NCBI GenBank assembly: GCA_900088475.1
Contig: FLMG01003521.1
Span: 62,001 to 126,000 of the forward strand
Length of the DNA stretch: 64,000 nucleotides
Origin: Hyphochytrium catenoides
Lineage: Eukaryota > Sar > Hyphochytriomycetes > Hyphochytriales > Hyphochytriaceae
Direction: 5' to 3'
In this document: positions 17,402 to 26,783 of the stretch, piece by piece
Layout of the letters: every line of letters starts with the position of its first letter
Numbering within the stretch: position 1 is the stretch's first letter
Position numbers and translations under genes: made by a program
The notes under the pieces: model-generated
Databases searched by the model: none
Seen by the model: the letters and a program-made list of their open reading frames with translations, nothing else
What the model was told of the DNA's origin: nothing

Positions 17402-18547
17402 TTACTGGGTGTTGAGAGACTCCTCGAGCTCTCGAATCAGGGCGGCAATGGTACGGGCTCTGGGAGTACCGCGCTGAGAATCCAGAAGTCTGCGCTTGGC
17501 CTCGGCAATATTCTCCCGGAGCTTGATTACACGTTTTGTGGACTCCTTGATCTCCCTACTGAGTTCTTCCAGGTCTCTCTTACGCTGTTCAAGCATATTC
17601 GAGGAGGTCCTCTCATCCAAGTACAGACGCTGCAGAAGGTCTGACGTGTCTTGGACTGCACTCTCATTCCCCTGAGCCTCCCGTTGAAATGACTCCTTCA
17701 AACTCTCAGTTGTTAAGTACAGAATCTGTTGAGTCAAGTCGGAGCCCTGGAAATACGGGATCCTGAAGCTTACCGGAATACCATCCTCCTCAGTTGCTGT
17801 CCTAGCTGGTTGGCTAGGAGCTGGTTGGCTAGGAGCTGGCGAAGGTTCTGGTTGGGCAAGCGGAGCCAAAGCGGATCGCTTGAGCATAAGACTTTCTTGG
17901 TAGCGAGTCTCTTGCTCCATCTGATCATAGAGCTGGCATAGATCCCGCTTCTGACGCTCCATCTGGGGCTCCTCGGACTTTTCTTCGAGCTCCTCTTCGA
18001 TGTCAGGCAAGCTCGACCCAAATCCGTCATAGGGAGCTGGTGCCGCTTGCATAACATCGAGTCCAGCTCGAGTGACTGAGACTGGAAGAGGGTCTCCTTG
18101 AGTCTGAACTTGAAGCTGCTTCAGAGCAGCAGCTGTCAAAGTAGAAGTCCTACTAGACCTAGACCTAGCAGACTTCACCGACCCACCGCTACGAGTAGAC
18201 GCACTAGGCCGCATGTCACCCAGACGAGTCTTGGTGTCACGCTTGCTCTTTGCAACTTTCGCAAGAATTTTTTCCTGCTTATCTTCTGGCAGATACCTGT
18301 AAAAGCCAGTTTCAGCCTTGGCAGTGTGACTTTCCAAGTTGTCATTGACCACTTCGACTGTCAACGGTAGTTCACAGCCCTCAGCAGGACATACTCTCTC
18401 TGAAGGATCCCACTCCTTGCCGTCGTAGCCCATAAGGTCACGGATGGTCCTGTTGCATAGCTCATGCCTACCGGTACCATTGCCAGGGCAAATAAATTTA
18501 CCTTGGCCCGTGGTATTCGTACAGCCCACTGCTGCACACTTTCCCAT
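17402..18547 (-). CDS. Unknown coiled-coil protein with Cys-rich N-terminus
   Basis: 381 residues, ATG start. The first ~65 residues hold spaced Cys (CAAVGC, ICPG, LCN, CPAEGC) that may bind zinc. The middle is Ser/Arg-rich. A short APSQPAPSQPA repeat occurs near 240. The last ~110 residues are a strong coiled coil (EQRKRDLEELSREIKESTKR). No enzyme motif is present. It could be a scaffold or virion protein. Confidence 0.7.
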   Translation of the reverse strand: MGKCAAVGCTNTTGQGKFICPGNGTGRHELCNRTIRDLMGYDGKEWDPSERVCPAEGCELPLTVEVVNDNLESHTAKAETGFYRYLPEDKQEKILAKVAKSKRDTKTRLGDMRPSASTRSGGSVKSARSRSSRTSTLTAAALKQLQVQTQGDPLPVSVTRAGLDVMQAAPAPYDGFGSSLPDIEEELEEKSEEPQMERQKRDLCQLYDQMEQETRYQESLMLKRSALAPLAQPEPSPAPSQPAPSQPARTATEEDGIPVSFRIPYFQGSDLTQQILYLTTESLKESFQREAQGNESAVQDTSDLLQRLYLDERTSSNMLEQRKRDLEELSREIKESTKRVIKLRENIAEAKRRLLDSQRGTPRARTIAALIRELEESLNTQ

Positions 18548-18668
18548 AGTGACTCCAAGAGGATATCTCGTATGACTCTATAACTTGTTTGCTTATACGT
18601 AAGCTTCAAGCTAGGTCAAGGGGTTCTCTCGTATTGATCTATTCATCTGAGATTCAAATTTAAGGGGG

Positions 18669-18728
18669 TTACGGATAGATACAGAGCTTTACGGATAGAC
18701 TTGGATAGATACAGAACATTACGGATAG
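18669..18728. repeat. Short direct repeats TTACGGATAG
   Basis: TTACGGATAG occurs at 18669, 18689 and 18719. GGATAGATACAGA occurs twice, starting near 18673 and 18703. The cluster lies between two minus-strand genes. Related ACGGATA elements occur in other gaps (about 4860 and 29720). Confidence 0.6.
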
Positions 18729-18743
18729 GACTACAGGTGAGAC

Positions 18744-19991
18744 TTAACTCTCATCAATGCCCTCATCAATGTTATAATCTCCTATCATTTGATGATCGAG
18801 CTGAAGTAAGAAGCCACGGCCTGTCCTCACCAGGTTTCGAAGGTGGTTTTCAGCTTTGCGGTATCTACCAACGGCATTCTGATGAAGTGACTGGGTGAGA
18901 GAGTACAACTGGCGGAGCTCTCTGAAGTAGTTCCTCTCAATCTCATATGCCAGTTTGTTTACCCGGGGTCTGTAGGACTCTGGCCCTTCCAAGGCCAAAC
19001 GCTTACCTAAGGAGATACGGTCTGCTTCAGAGAGCTTCGAATAGAGGTAGCTCTCGAGTTTGATGCCATGCTTGAACTTGTCCCATACGAGTTTGTACCT
19101 CTCTAGAGTAACCTCCAGTAATCCATCTTCCACAAGATCCTTGATGATGTCAAGGTTGCCGTCATGGAGAGTATAGTGAAGAATTCTGTCACAGAAGGGG
19201 CTCTGCAGAGCCCTTTCAATCATGTCATATCTCCCATTCTCATAGGCAGTGGCAAGCCACTTATCTCCTCCAATGTAATAGTCTCCCCGCTCCAGATACT
19301 CTTCCAAGCGAAGTACCAGATCAAGCATCTCCAGTTTGCCGGAGCTTACTGCCGCGTCAACATACTCTGGACATCCATACAGGCTTGCATAAAGGGTTTC
19401 CGGTCTATCCTCTTCCGTACATATAAGGTCAAACTCATAGGCGTACTTCTCCAGCAGATCTTTGACAAGCTTGACCTTCCCATCCCGGATGGCTTGAATG
19501 AAGAAAGCTCGCCCGTCATAGGCTGTATTCTGATCAGTATCATGCCATCCATCAGAGTCCACTAAGAACATAAACAGGTCGGCATTCTCAGATTGAATAG
19601 CCCAGTGCAAGTAAGACCCGCTACGAGAATGTCTGAGCGCCGAGTGCCAGAAGTTCTTCTCCTGAGCAAAGACTTCTGCCCAATCCAGACGACCATAGTA
19701 GAACGCCCATAGATACTCAAACCTCCATGGATCTCGACTCTGAAAGTAGTCTTCTTCGTAGTCTGCAGGTAAGAAGGCCTTGAGCTTCTTGGCATTCTTG
19801 ATGAGAATATCATCCTTCTTCCAGTTAGGTATTATTGGGTTTCCAGGCTTCAGGAGGTCTCTGGATGTGAGACTGCAGTACGCCATTAGCTCATCTTCAG
19901 TGATCAACTCAGCTCTGTAAAGAATCATCCCCGCATCGCCATCTAGCATGCCACTTTCTAGCAATATCTGTAGTACACTTGATGCCGTCAT
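18744..19991 (-). CDS. Ankyrin-like repeat protein
   Basis: 415 residues from MTASSV (the longer frame starts further upstream with a Phe-rich leader that is unlikely to be real). Repeated blocks such as YLHWAIQSENADLFMFLVDS, FIQAIRDGKVKLVKDLLEK and TAYENGRYDMIERAL have the spacing of divergent ankyrin repeats common in amoeba giant viruses. The N-terminus may be F-box-like. A likely role is binding host proteins, possibly for ubiquitination. No target is known. Confidence 0.65.
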   Translation of the reverse strand: MTASSVLQILLESGMLDGDAGMILYRAELITEDELMAYCSLTSRDLLKPGNPIIPNWKKDDILIKNAKKLKAFLPADYEEDYFQSRDPWRFEYLWAFYYGRLDWAEVFAQEKNFWHSALRHSRSGSYLHWAIQSENADLFMFLVDSDGWHDTDQNTAYDGRAFFIQAIRDGKVKLVKDLLEKYAYEFDLICTEEDRPETLYASLYGCPEYVDAAVSSGKLEMLDLVLRLEEYLERGDYYIGGDKWLATAYENGRYDMIERALQSPFCDRILHYTLHDGNLDIIKDLVEDGLLEVTLERYKLVWDKFKHGIKLESYLYSKLSEADRISLGKRLALEGPESYRPRVNKLAYEIERNYFRELRQLYSLTQSLHQNAVGRYRKAENHLRNLVRTGRGFLLQLDHQMIGDYNIDEGIDES

Positions 19992-20151
19992 TTCTCTAGG
20001 GGCTTGAGAGCTTCTAGAAGCTTGTTTTGCGCTTGTGCACTGGTTGGAATATTGAAAAATGAGGTGGAAGTTGGAAGGACACACAATGAAAAAAAAGAAC
20101 ATCGAAAGATGGAATTTTTCATTATATTGGAAACATTTCGCTTAGATAGAA

Positions 20152-21639
20152 TCATCCATGCCCAGCTCCCCAAAACTCTGTGATGAAGAGGACTATCCCA
20201 GAGTAACGCTGTTTGATCTTCTGCATATGTTCATTGAAGTACTTGCGCAGTTCATGCATCTCACGACAGAAAGTATATTGTGACACTGTACTGTCTCTGG
20301 CATAGTTGCGAAAGAGAACAGACGCCGTGTTGACGAACATGTCAATAAGGTCATACATCTCAGCTTTCTTCATCCGGGCCTTCTCTCTGCGCTGAAGCGT
20401 GGTCTTAAACTTTTCCTCTGATATTTCATTCTTTAGAAAGCTCATACGCAGATCTAGATTATAGTCGACGCCGTCATTGACTACGTACAACTGACGTTCC
20501 ACTCCATCGAGATGTAGGACATAGCGGTGAATCGCTGCAATGACCATTCGGTCTTGCCCCTGCAGGCCAGGCACTAGTCCTCTTGCTCGCACCAGAGCAC
20601 TCATTGTCGGGAGTCCACCGCAGGGGTTGTCTCCAGGTTCACGTGGGATCTCGCCTCCCTTGCTTTGAGAGCGTTGCCATTCATAGTAGTGAGGATTATG
20701 TATGCGACCTTTCTCTATGACACCAGTCTTCCAGCTGAAGGCAGTGCCACAGTGCGTGCAGAACATCTGGTCGCACCCATCTATCTTGTGTATCATAGAA
20801 CCACACTTTGGACAGTTCTTGCATGTCTTCAGAATCTCCCTGGCAGTCTCTAGATCGTCCGGACGACAGATATGACCATCTCCAGCAGCTCCATCTCCAG
20901 CAGCTCCATCTCCAGTTTGGTCATCCCCAGCAGCTCCATCATCAGTTTGGTCATCCTGCTTCTCTTCCAGTTCGTCTTCTTGCTGTTCAGTACTAGTAGT
21001 AGTAGGAGAAACTTTTGACTTGATCGCAAAACATTTGGGGCAGACCACTGTATTGCAGAGACCACACTTCCAACGGGTACTTAGGAAGCCATTGCAGTTT
21101 GGTCCGGGGCAGGGTTTGATGAACACCTTGTACCCATCCTTCTTCATTGCACCCAGGTATTCGAGTGTACCGCCCAAACGAATGTCTAGGCGTCGAGCTC
21201 TCGCGACTGCTAGATCTATCTGTATAGTATCTGTTCGTGTCCGTAGTCGCTCCCACAAAGCCTTTAGTTCTTTTTTTTCTTTCTTCAGGGCTGCGATGTG
21301 TGCCTCTACCTCCTTTAGGTCTTCAACCATAACTTGAGTAGAAGGTAACAAACTTCGCTCTCGGTCGTAGAGTATCTGCTCGCGATGTTCTTTGTAGGGT
21401 CCGGTGAAGAAGGCCTTGGTCAGGAGTGTCCTAAGGTAGTCCAGAGATAATGGCTTCTTGCATCCCATACATTGAGGATCATCGTGGAGGGTCAGTAAGT
21501 AGCTCTGAACACAGGTGACACACACCTCCAGAGGACAGGTGCTGCAGCTTATCTTCTTTCGAGAGCGCTGGAAGGGTTCAACGCAGATTTGACACACGTT
21601 GTCGGCCATATTTGAACGCCTATGAAGGTGAGGGTCCAT
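20152..21639 (-). CDS. RBR-type (RING-IBR-RING) E3 ubiquitin ligase
   Basis: 495 residues (a second ATG at 21609 gives 485). RING1 spans residues 16-60 (CQIC, C32-x2-C35, CVTC, CMGC). An IBR-like zinc region lies at 177-203. RING2 begins CPKC near 276 and has KIDGCDQMFCTHC, where Cys289 matches the RBR catalytic Cys that carries ubiquitin as a thioester. An acidic repeat (GDGAAGD units, ~233-255) separates IBR and RING2. A coiled coil lies at 100-135. It would transfer ubiquitin to host or viral targets in the cytosol. Confidence 0.85.
   Translation of the reverse strand: MDPHLHRRSNMADNVCQICVEPFQRSRKKISCSTCPLEVCVTCVQSYLLTLHDDPQCMGCKKPLSLDYLRTLLTKAFFTGPYKEHREQILYDRERSLLPSTQVMVEDLKEVEAHIAALKKEKKELKALWERLRTRTDTIQIDLAVARARRLDIRLGGTLEYLGAMKKDGYKVFIKPCPGPNCNGFLSTRWKCGLCNTVVCPKCFAIKSKVSPTTTSTEQQEDELEEKQDDQTDDGAAGDDQTGDGAAGDGAAGDGHICRPDDLETAREILKTCKNCPKCGSMIHKIDGCDQMFCTHCGTAFSWKTGVIEKGRIHNPHYYEWQRSQSKGGEIPREPGDNPCGGLPTMSALVRARGLVPGLQGQDRMVIAAIHRYVLHLDGVERQLYVVNDGVDYNLDLRMSFLKNEISEEKFKTTLQRREKARMKKAEMYDLIDMFVNTASVLFRNYARDSTVSQYTFCREMHELRKYFNEHMQKIKQRYSGIVLFITEFWGAGHG
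20880..20945 (-). repeat. Tandem repeats inside the RBR gene
   Basis: 15-bp CAGCAGCTCCATCTC units and longer 30-bp units encode GDGAAGD on the minus strand. Confidence 0.7.
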
Positions 21640-21835
21640 TGAGAAAGTGAGACTCCACTTGCTGGAAGAGAAGGTCCTTCGCTCATTTTTGTTTATTGCG
21701 AAGTTTTCAATTAGAAGATTATAAATTGTTTCTCCAGGAGGAGATACCCCACATGCAGATTGATTGGAGTGTTAAAGAAAACAATTGACGGTCACTTCTC
21801 GCTTTGCTCAAGAGAACATACTGCTATTCCAAGAA

Positions 21836-22300
21836 ATGGCGAACAAGCCGTGCCCCCGCGAAGAAAGACTTGTTCACCATCGGGGCTTTTGCAATGCCCA
21901 TAATCCAGACCCCAAGCCGCCGGCGGAGCGCTGGAACGAGACACTTCTTAGTGTCCCTGAATCTACAACAACTCAACCCATGGAGGATTTATCAATCTTA
22001 GCTGGCACTAGGCAGACCTTCATTCGTCCATCGGAGGTCTATGCTGGAGCACCCTATCACCACTGGAGAGGTGTCATCATGTCCTCACTCTACTTCACAA
22101 GGCGATACACTACAAGACAGTACTTAGATCATCTAGAGTCTGCCTATACACTCCATTGCCTACTTAGTGAGATCAGCATAGAAGCGGCTGCGAGTGGATG
22201 GCAGACCACTTGTCAGTTAAGTACCCATCAACTACCAGCTGACCCAGGACCCAGGATAATGTATTGTGTGAGTCTAGATGTAGTCTCTCCCCCTAGTTAA
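21836..22300 (+). CDS. Unknown protein
   Basis: 154 residues from the first ATG; the longer frame begins at TTG. Cys and His in the first 25 residues (CPREERLVHHRGFCNAH) resemble half of a zinc site. The rest has no recognised motif. It is divergent from the RBR gene. Confidence 0.5.
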   Translation: MANKPCPREERLVHHRGFCNAHNPDPKPPAERWNETLLSVPESTTTQPMEDLSILAGTRQTFIRPSEVYAGAPYHHWRGVIMSSLYFTRRYTTRQYLDHLESAYTLHCLLSEISIEAAASGWQTTCQLSTHQLPADPGPRIMYCVSLDVVSPPS

Positions 22301-22429
22301 AGTTAATCAAAAGGCATATTTCAAAGAGAGCTGAGACCAGTCGACCCTGGGTAACCTGAGAATCCCAATTAGAGACACATTACGAAATATAATAAGCTTT
22401 TGCCAAGAAGAGGTCCACGGCCTTCAACA

Positions 22430-23008
22430 ATGAAGGTCTTCATTACAGGTTCGAGTCGAGTCATCACGGAGGCGAGGTGTGAGTCAGCTCTGAAGGAAAC
22501 AAAACTGGCTGGTAAGGTAACTGAGCTCTTGCTTGATGGCCATTTCAGTGTGAACACGGTTATCCGCAACTTTGCAAGGAAGCATAAGATTCCAACGAAG
22601 TATTTCATGCCTGTCATTACTAATGGAATGGTAGACTACTTGTCTCGCGATCTTAAACTGTTGAAGTATGCTGATATTGTACTAATTCTAGTAGATGCGG
22701 ACTCAAAGAAGGTGGACTACTTCACTTCCATAGCGAGGACCTGCCAAGCTACTGTTTTGAAAGTTCCAGTAGACGAGGTCATGCAATCCTTCAAGACGTA
22801 TAGGAGCTTCGTGTACCTAGAGCCACTGCCTAAGGTAGGCTCCGACGATTCATTTGTTTGTGTAGAACCTAGCATCCGCCGTCACTATAGCTCTTCCGAT
22901 CCTGACTGGTCAACCGACGATGATAGTCCAGTTACCAGTAACTCTGAAGATCTTGGCGATGACTACTACTCCTGCATCGAGGAAGACCTGATGAAAGACT
23001 CGTGCTAA
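22430..23008 (+). CDS. SLOG/YspA-like Rossmann protein with acidic tail
   Basis: 192 residues from the first ATG (the longer frame uses TTG). MKVFITGSSRV, then LLLDGHFSVNTVIRNFARKHKIP, then YADIVLILVDADSKKVD follow the layout of bacterial and phage SLOG/DUF2493 (YspA-like) proteins. These bind nucleotides or related ligands. The last ~50 residues are acidic and Ser-rich. The next gene is also phage-like, so the two may have come in together from bacteria or phage. Confidence 0.55.
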   Translation: MKVFITGSSRVITEARCESALKETKLAGKVTELLLDGHFSVNTVIRNFARKHKIPTKYFMPVITNGMVDYLSRDLKLLKYADIVLILVDADSKKVDYFTSIARTCQATVLKVPVDEVMQSFKTYRSFVYLEPLPKVGSDDSFVCVEPSIRRHYSSSDPDWSTDDDSPVTSNSEDLGDDYYSCIEEDLMKDSC

Positions 23009-23034
23009 GGTCCATTTGAAGAAAGTATTTTAAG

Positions 23035-23043
23035 TATAAGAGA
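23035..23043 (+). promoter_or_regulatory. TATAAGAGA element
   Basis: The third exact copy of this 9-mer. It ends 3 bp before the ATG at 23047. Confidence 0.45.
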
Positions 23044-23046
23044 ACT

Positions 23047-23298
23047 ATGAAAGTTCAGGAGCTCATAGATCTTCTAGTTCAGTGTCCTAGAGATGCGGAC
23101 GTCATCATGTCAAAGGACGCCGAAGGAAACGAGCTTAAAGATATCTGCTCCGTGGAAACTAACGTATCGTATTTCAAAGGAGTTGGGCGCCACATCACAT
23201 ATGCAAGGGATGATGACGATAAATCTATGAATAGCGATAACGGACGTTCTGGAGATGATGAAGAGATCCGAAAGTGTGTAGTCATGTGGCCTCATTGA
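23047..23298 (+). CDS. Small acidic protein resembling phage/bacterial hypothetical proteins
   Basis: 83 residues. The opening KVQELIDLLVQCPRDADVIM then SKDAEGNEL matches a widespread family of short phage and bacterial proteins of unknown function. The C-terminus is Asp/Ser-rich. It is placed 38 bp after the SLOG-like gene. A strong inverted repeat follows. Confidence 0.65.
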   Translation: MKVQELIDLLVQCPRDADVIMSKDAEGNELKDICSVETNVSYFKGVGRHITYARDDDDKSMNSDNGRSGDDEEIRKCVVMWPH

Positions 23299-23306
23299 CC
23301 CAATTA

Positions 23307-23357
23307 GTCCTGCTTAGCTGCTTAGATCTTTTTTTTGTGATGAAGATCTAGCAGGAC
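23307..23357 (+). terminator. Two-part hairpin downstream of the phage-like gene
   Basis: Outer arms GTCCTGC (23307-23313) and GCAGGAC (23351-23357) enclose inner arms TAGATCTT (23323-23330) and AAGATCTA (23343-23350). The loop carries the rest of a T-run. It lies 9 bp after the stop and is the strongest hairpin in the window. Confidence 0.6.
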
Positions 23358-23485
23358 CACATTAACAGATATTGTATTACGTTAGCGGTTAGTCTTCAGA
23401 ACACCCACATCTTCTGGTTGGAGAGCGCGAAGGGAGGCCAGGCCATTCACCAAATTCCTATTCAGAGTCACACTGAAACAAAATA

Positions 23486-24520
23486 ATGTGCCAAAGGCCT
23501 ATTCACCTAGATACTACATCACACAGAGACCTTGAGGTTTCTCTGCATAATGCCGCGATGGCGTTAGAGAATAGATCATATTCCTCAGTGGAAAGCGCAC
23601 AACGACTCCTAGCATCAACCATTGGCCATCTGCGTGAGGCAGTATATCGATTCCATCTCCTGCGTCACTCGCTAGCGTCGCCCACGGAAGTACTAGGACT
23701 GGAGGGCCTCCGAGCACCCACCTCTTTGTCTGAATGGAATACTGGCTATGTTCCTATTCTTATGAAAGACGTGGGCTTCTTCTTGGATTATATCCAGAAA
23801 GTTCAGAATGTAGTACTTCAACATATGTCAACCTCTCTGGACGACGAAGAAGATGGTTGGTGGGCTTCGAGCCACCTACCTATATTTGTGACCATCAAGT
23901 ATTTGGAAACAATAGGGTCGGTGTGTGGCGATCTGCGGATGATCTTATCCATGGTCCATACTACGGTGCAAGGCGCGAAGGAGGCGAGTATAACGGGAGC
24001 TCAGATGCGTGTTGTTTTGAACAGTATACCTCGTAGACTCACTACCGTCAATGACGACCGCATTCGGGGAGCTCTATCGTTGCTGACACGGAGGCTTGAG
24101 CAGTTCCACCAGACCTTTGTTTCAAACGATGAAGTGGGATTTCTGCGAGATGCTGTTGGCGTCATCCTCAGGACAGCTACGAGTACCTTATCTCGTCTCA
24201 CAAAAATTGTTGGGGATAGGGACCGCATAGTAAGACACATAAGATCAGAAGCACGAGGACGGGGCATCTTGTGGGCGAGGCAGGTTCTCATGGGCCATCC
24301 GAATACCGTGGAGCTGAAGCTTAAGGACGCAGCATATCCCGACTTGGATCAGAAGAGCCAGCAAGTCAGATATACCAGTGTCTATGCAAATTTTATTCTC
24401 AATGAGCTGAGAGGCAAAAAAGAATGCCAGGAGCTCTATGGCTTCAACACGACAACCCTGGACAACACCATCGCCATCCTGCAAGGAGAAGTCGCCAGAC
24501 GCTTTGAGAAGACCTGTTAG
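23486..24520 (+). CDS. Unknown, mainly helical protein
   Basis: 344 residues, ATG start. It is rich in Leu, Arg and Val with helix-like spacing throughout and has no recognised motif, membrane segment or zinc site. It ends 6 bp from the convergent gene at 24527. Confidence 0.65.
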   Translation: MCQRPIHLDTTSHRDLEVSLHNAAMALENRSYSSVESAQRLLASTIGHLREAVYRFHLLRHSLASPTEVLGLEGLRAPTSLSEWNTGYVPILMKDVGFFLDYIQKVQNVVLQHMSTSLDDEEDGWWASSHLPIFVTIKYLETIGSVCGDLRMILSMVHTTVQGAKEASITGAQMRVVLNSIPRRLTTVNDDRIRGALSLLTRRLEQFHQTFVSNDEVGFLRDAVGVILRTATSTLSRLTKIVGDRDRIVRHIRSEARGRGILWARQVLMGHPNTVELKLKDAAYPDLDQKSQQVRYTSVYANFILNELRGKKECQELYGFNTTTLDNTIAILQGEVARRFEKTC

Positions 24521-24523
24521 GTC
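24511..24523 (+). terminator. Hairpin spanning the stop codon of the gene at 23486
   Basis: GACCT-GTT-AGGTC includes the TAG stop and lies in a 6-bp convergent junction. Confidence 0.4.
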
Positions 24524-24526
24524 CTA

Positions 24527-25282
24527 CTAGATCTTACCATTTTTGCGCCTAGTGCTACCGCCACGTCGTCGGGCACTCCCCCTTTTGCCGTCTCCTGACG
24601 TTGCCGGTTTTGATGTCTCGTTAGAAGTGTCGCCATTTGTTAACAGTGCTTGCCCACCTTGTGTTTGGGAACTAAGGAACCATGGGAGTGCCTGTATGGC
24701 CTGCTTGAAACTCGCTCCACCCTCGATAGGGATAAAACGTTGAAACCCTTTAATAAACTTCTTCATGAGGCAGAACTCTTCCCATTCTTCATTTGCGACG
24801 TAGATATTTGTTGTGGCGATATGTGTGGCTTTCAGTTCTGGTGTGTGACCCTTCCGGATGATGGCTCGGATGTTATCTCCTAGGGAGACAAACTCTGCAT
24901 CTGAGACATCTCTCATCAAATATTCAATCTGGGGCACGTTATTGATTCTGCGGATGAAGACGCCAATCTCTTGTCGTCGAAACATCTTTTCTGGGGAGGT
25001 ATTGAACTCCTCAAAGGGGAACTTGTCATAAAGGTCACGGCGCGTGTAGATTTGTTTCTTCTCCATGTCAATGAAGATTGGGTTTGATGGGTCAATATAA
25101 CAGTCGAGGCTTATACAGAACTCAGGGTCCAGATGAAAGTTGTTGGCCTTTGTTTTGAACTGGTTCTTCTCGATGAGATCTTTGATCTGCCGTACAGACA
25201 TATAACCAAACTCCTTGACTTCATTGCGGATAGTGATTTGTTGTTCTCGCCGCAGCAAATCAAAACAAGTACATTTAGACAT
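24527..25282 (-). CDS. Unknown protein with basic tail
   Basis: 251 residues from the first ATG (TTG upstream). A folded first 210 residues are followed by a Ser/Gly/Arg/Lys tail ending RRRGGSTRRKNGK. No domain is recognised. It shares a 62 bp divergent promoter with the gene at 25345. Confidence 0.65.
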   Translation of the reverse strand: MSKCTCFDLLRREQQITIRNEVKEFGYMSVRQIKDLIEKNQFKTKANNFHLDPEFCISLDCYIDPSNPIFIDMEKKQIYTRRDLYDKFPFEEFNTSPEKMFRRQEIGVFIRRINNVPQIEYLMRDVSDAEFVSLGDNIRAIIRKGHTPELKATHIATTNIYVANEEWEEFCLMKKFIKGFQRFIPIEGGASFKQAIQALPWFLSSQTQGGQALLTNGDTSNETSKPATSGDGKRGSARRRGGSTRRKNGKI

Positions 25283-25344
25283 ATTTACCCAGGCTATTAT
25301 ATATTGTCTTGCCTCCAAAAGAGGTATACCAGAACAGAAACCAA
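25283..25344. promoter_or_regulatory. Divergent promoter region
   Basis: 62 bp between divergent ATGs, containing ATTATATATTG at about 25296-25306. Confidence 0.5.
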
Positions 25345-26658
25345 ATGATAGTTATAAAAAAGCTAGATAACTATTTAAATGTCATAGCCGCAACGTTATT
25401 AAATATTGAGCATGGTGTGAAGAAGTACATAGCTGATGGCGAAGGTATACGTGAGTTACCGGACGAGGAAGCTAAGGAGCCAATGCTTACTATCGAGTTA
25501 CCACCGAGTCATGCTGGTCCTCAGAACCGCCCTCTCAGAATAAAGGTTAACAGCCGGTATGGATTTATCTTTTGCTTACTAGACAACGGTTCAATAGAGC
25601 AGTTTGTGCGTCAGGTCAAGAGTGTCATGTCGACCGTGAGTGACGCGCACCTGATGCGTAACGTTACTGCGCTTTCTCACTCCACGATAACAAAACAGGA
25701 TGCGCCGGCACATTTACCGCCTCGTCGCTTTATTATCACCAACCACATTCTGGACGATACCGTTCTCTCTGGCTTTACTTGGTATGTCTCTGGACTGATA
25801 GATCAGGTGTTCTCACCTCATGTCTACTCCAAGATGAGGCAGGTTGTCCCGATGATAGCTTCAGTACTGTTTGATGGTATTGATATTTTTAGTTATAAGC
25901 ATAACGAGATCATTACCCGGTCATCTGTAAGTAAGATGAAGATTCCTCAGTTGCCCCAGCCCCTTCGTGAGCTCTCAGATTCTCTCCAAGTCGACCAGAT
26001 AGGCATATTGGTCAATCATGATTTATACGAGATTCAGTTTATTAGTCAGTTCAGTGCTATCTTGTGTACACAGTTAGACAGACTGCGCATTCAGTGCTCG
26101 AAGGGGCCAACAAGTATTCCTAAGTGGTCACGTGTGCGCAAGACCTTAGCCTTCCAAACATCTTGCGAGTATGATTGTTTCGTTTGCCGCTTTCCTGTTT
26201 GTACCAATGGCTATGTGGTGTCGGCCTTGAGTACACACGACGACTATATTGATGATGAGATTACGGAGATCTATTGCACGTACCTCGACCCGCTGTTGAG
26301 CCACTTCTTGGACTCGGACAAGTCTGTCCTTCTCTGTGAACATTGTGTTAGAATCATAAAATTCTTATCTAAGATGCGTATTGACTTACAGTGCTACTAT
26401 GTGCGCATTCCTGTGAACTACCGACAGCTAGTCCGCATGTCTCCAACGACCAGGAGCTATGCCTCTCTGTTAGACTCCTTTGAGATTGGCAGAGAGTCGC
26501 GCTTGATCCGTGTGTTCTTTGAAGATAAGCAATTTTATGTGATTGATCGGAAGGACATGAAAAATATTCTTATTCGAGACTATAACGTTCGCCACTCCAA
26601 CTTGCCCTTGATGCCAGTAACAATGTTCTGGTACAACAGCGAGGTCGGCTATAGATGA
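25345..26658 (+). CDS. Unknown protein with possible zinc site
   Basis: 437 residues from the first ATG (TTG upstream). Two Cys pairs, CFVCRFPVC near residue 278 and LCEHC near 332, could form one zinc site. The rest looks like a mixed alpha/beta enzyme or structural protein, with no motif that I know. Its size and strong codon pattern argue that it is real. Confidence 0.7.
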   Translation: MIVIKKLDNYLNVIAATLLNIEHGVKKYIADGEGIRELPDEEAKEPMLTIELPPSHAGPQNRPLRIKVNSRYGFIFCLLDNGSIEQFVRQVKSVMSTVSDAHLMRNVTALSHSTITKQDAPAHLPPRRFIITNHILDDTVLSGFTWYVSGLIDQVFSPHVYSKMRQVVPMIASVLFDGIDIFSYKHNEIITRSSVSKMKIPQLPQPLRELSDSLQVDQIGILVNHDLYEIQFISQFSAILCTQLDRLRIQCSKGPTSIPKWSRVRKTLAFQTSCEYDCFVCRFPVCTNGYVVSALSTHDDYIDDEITEIYCTYLDPLLSHFLDSDKSVLLCEHCVRIIKFLSKMRIDLQCYYVRIPVNYRQLVRMSPTTRSYASLLDSFEIGRESRLIRVFFEDKQFYVIDRKDMKNILIRDYNVRHSNLPLMPVTMFWYNSEVGYR

Positions 26659-26783
26659 GCCAACTACGACGCGCCGCAAACGGTACGTCTTGACTGGCCA
26701 TACCTTTTTTCTGTGTACCTGACAGCAAAAAAATTTTATTTCTGTCCTTAGTAATAAAGGCGCGACTTGAAGGTACGGAAGTA

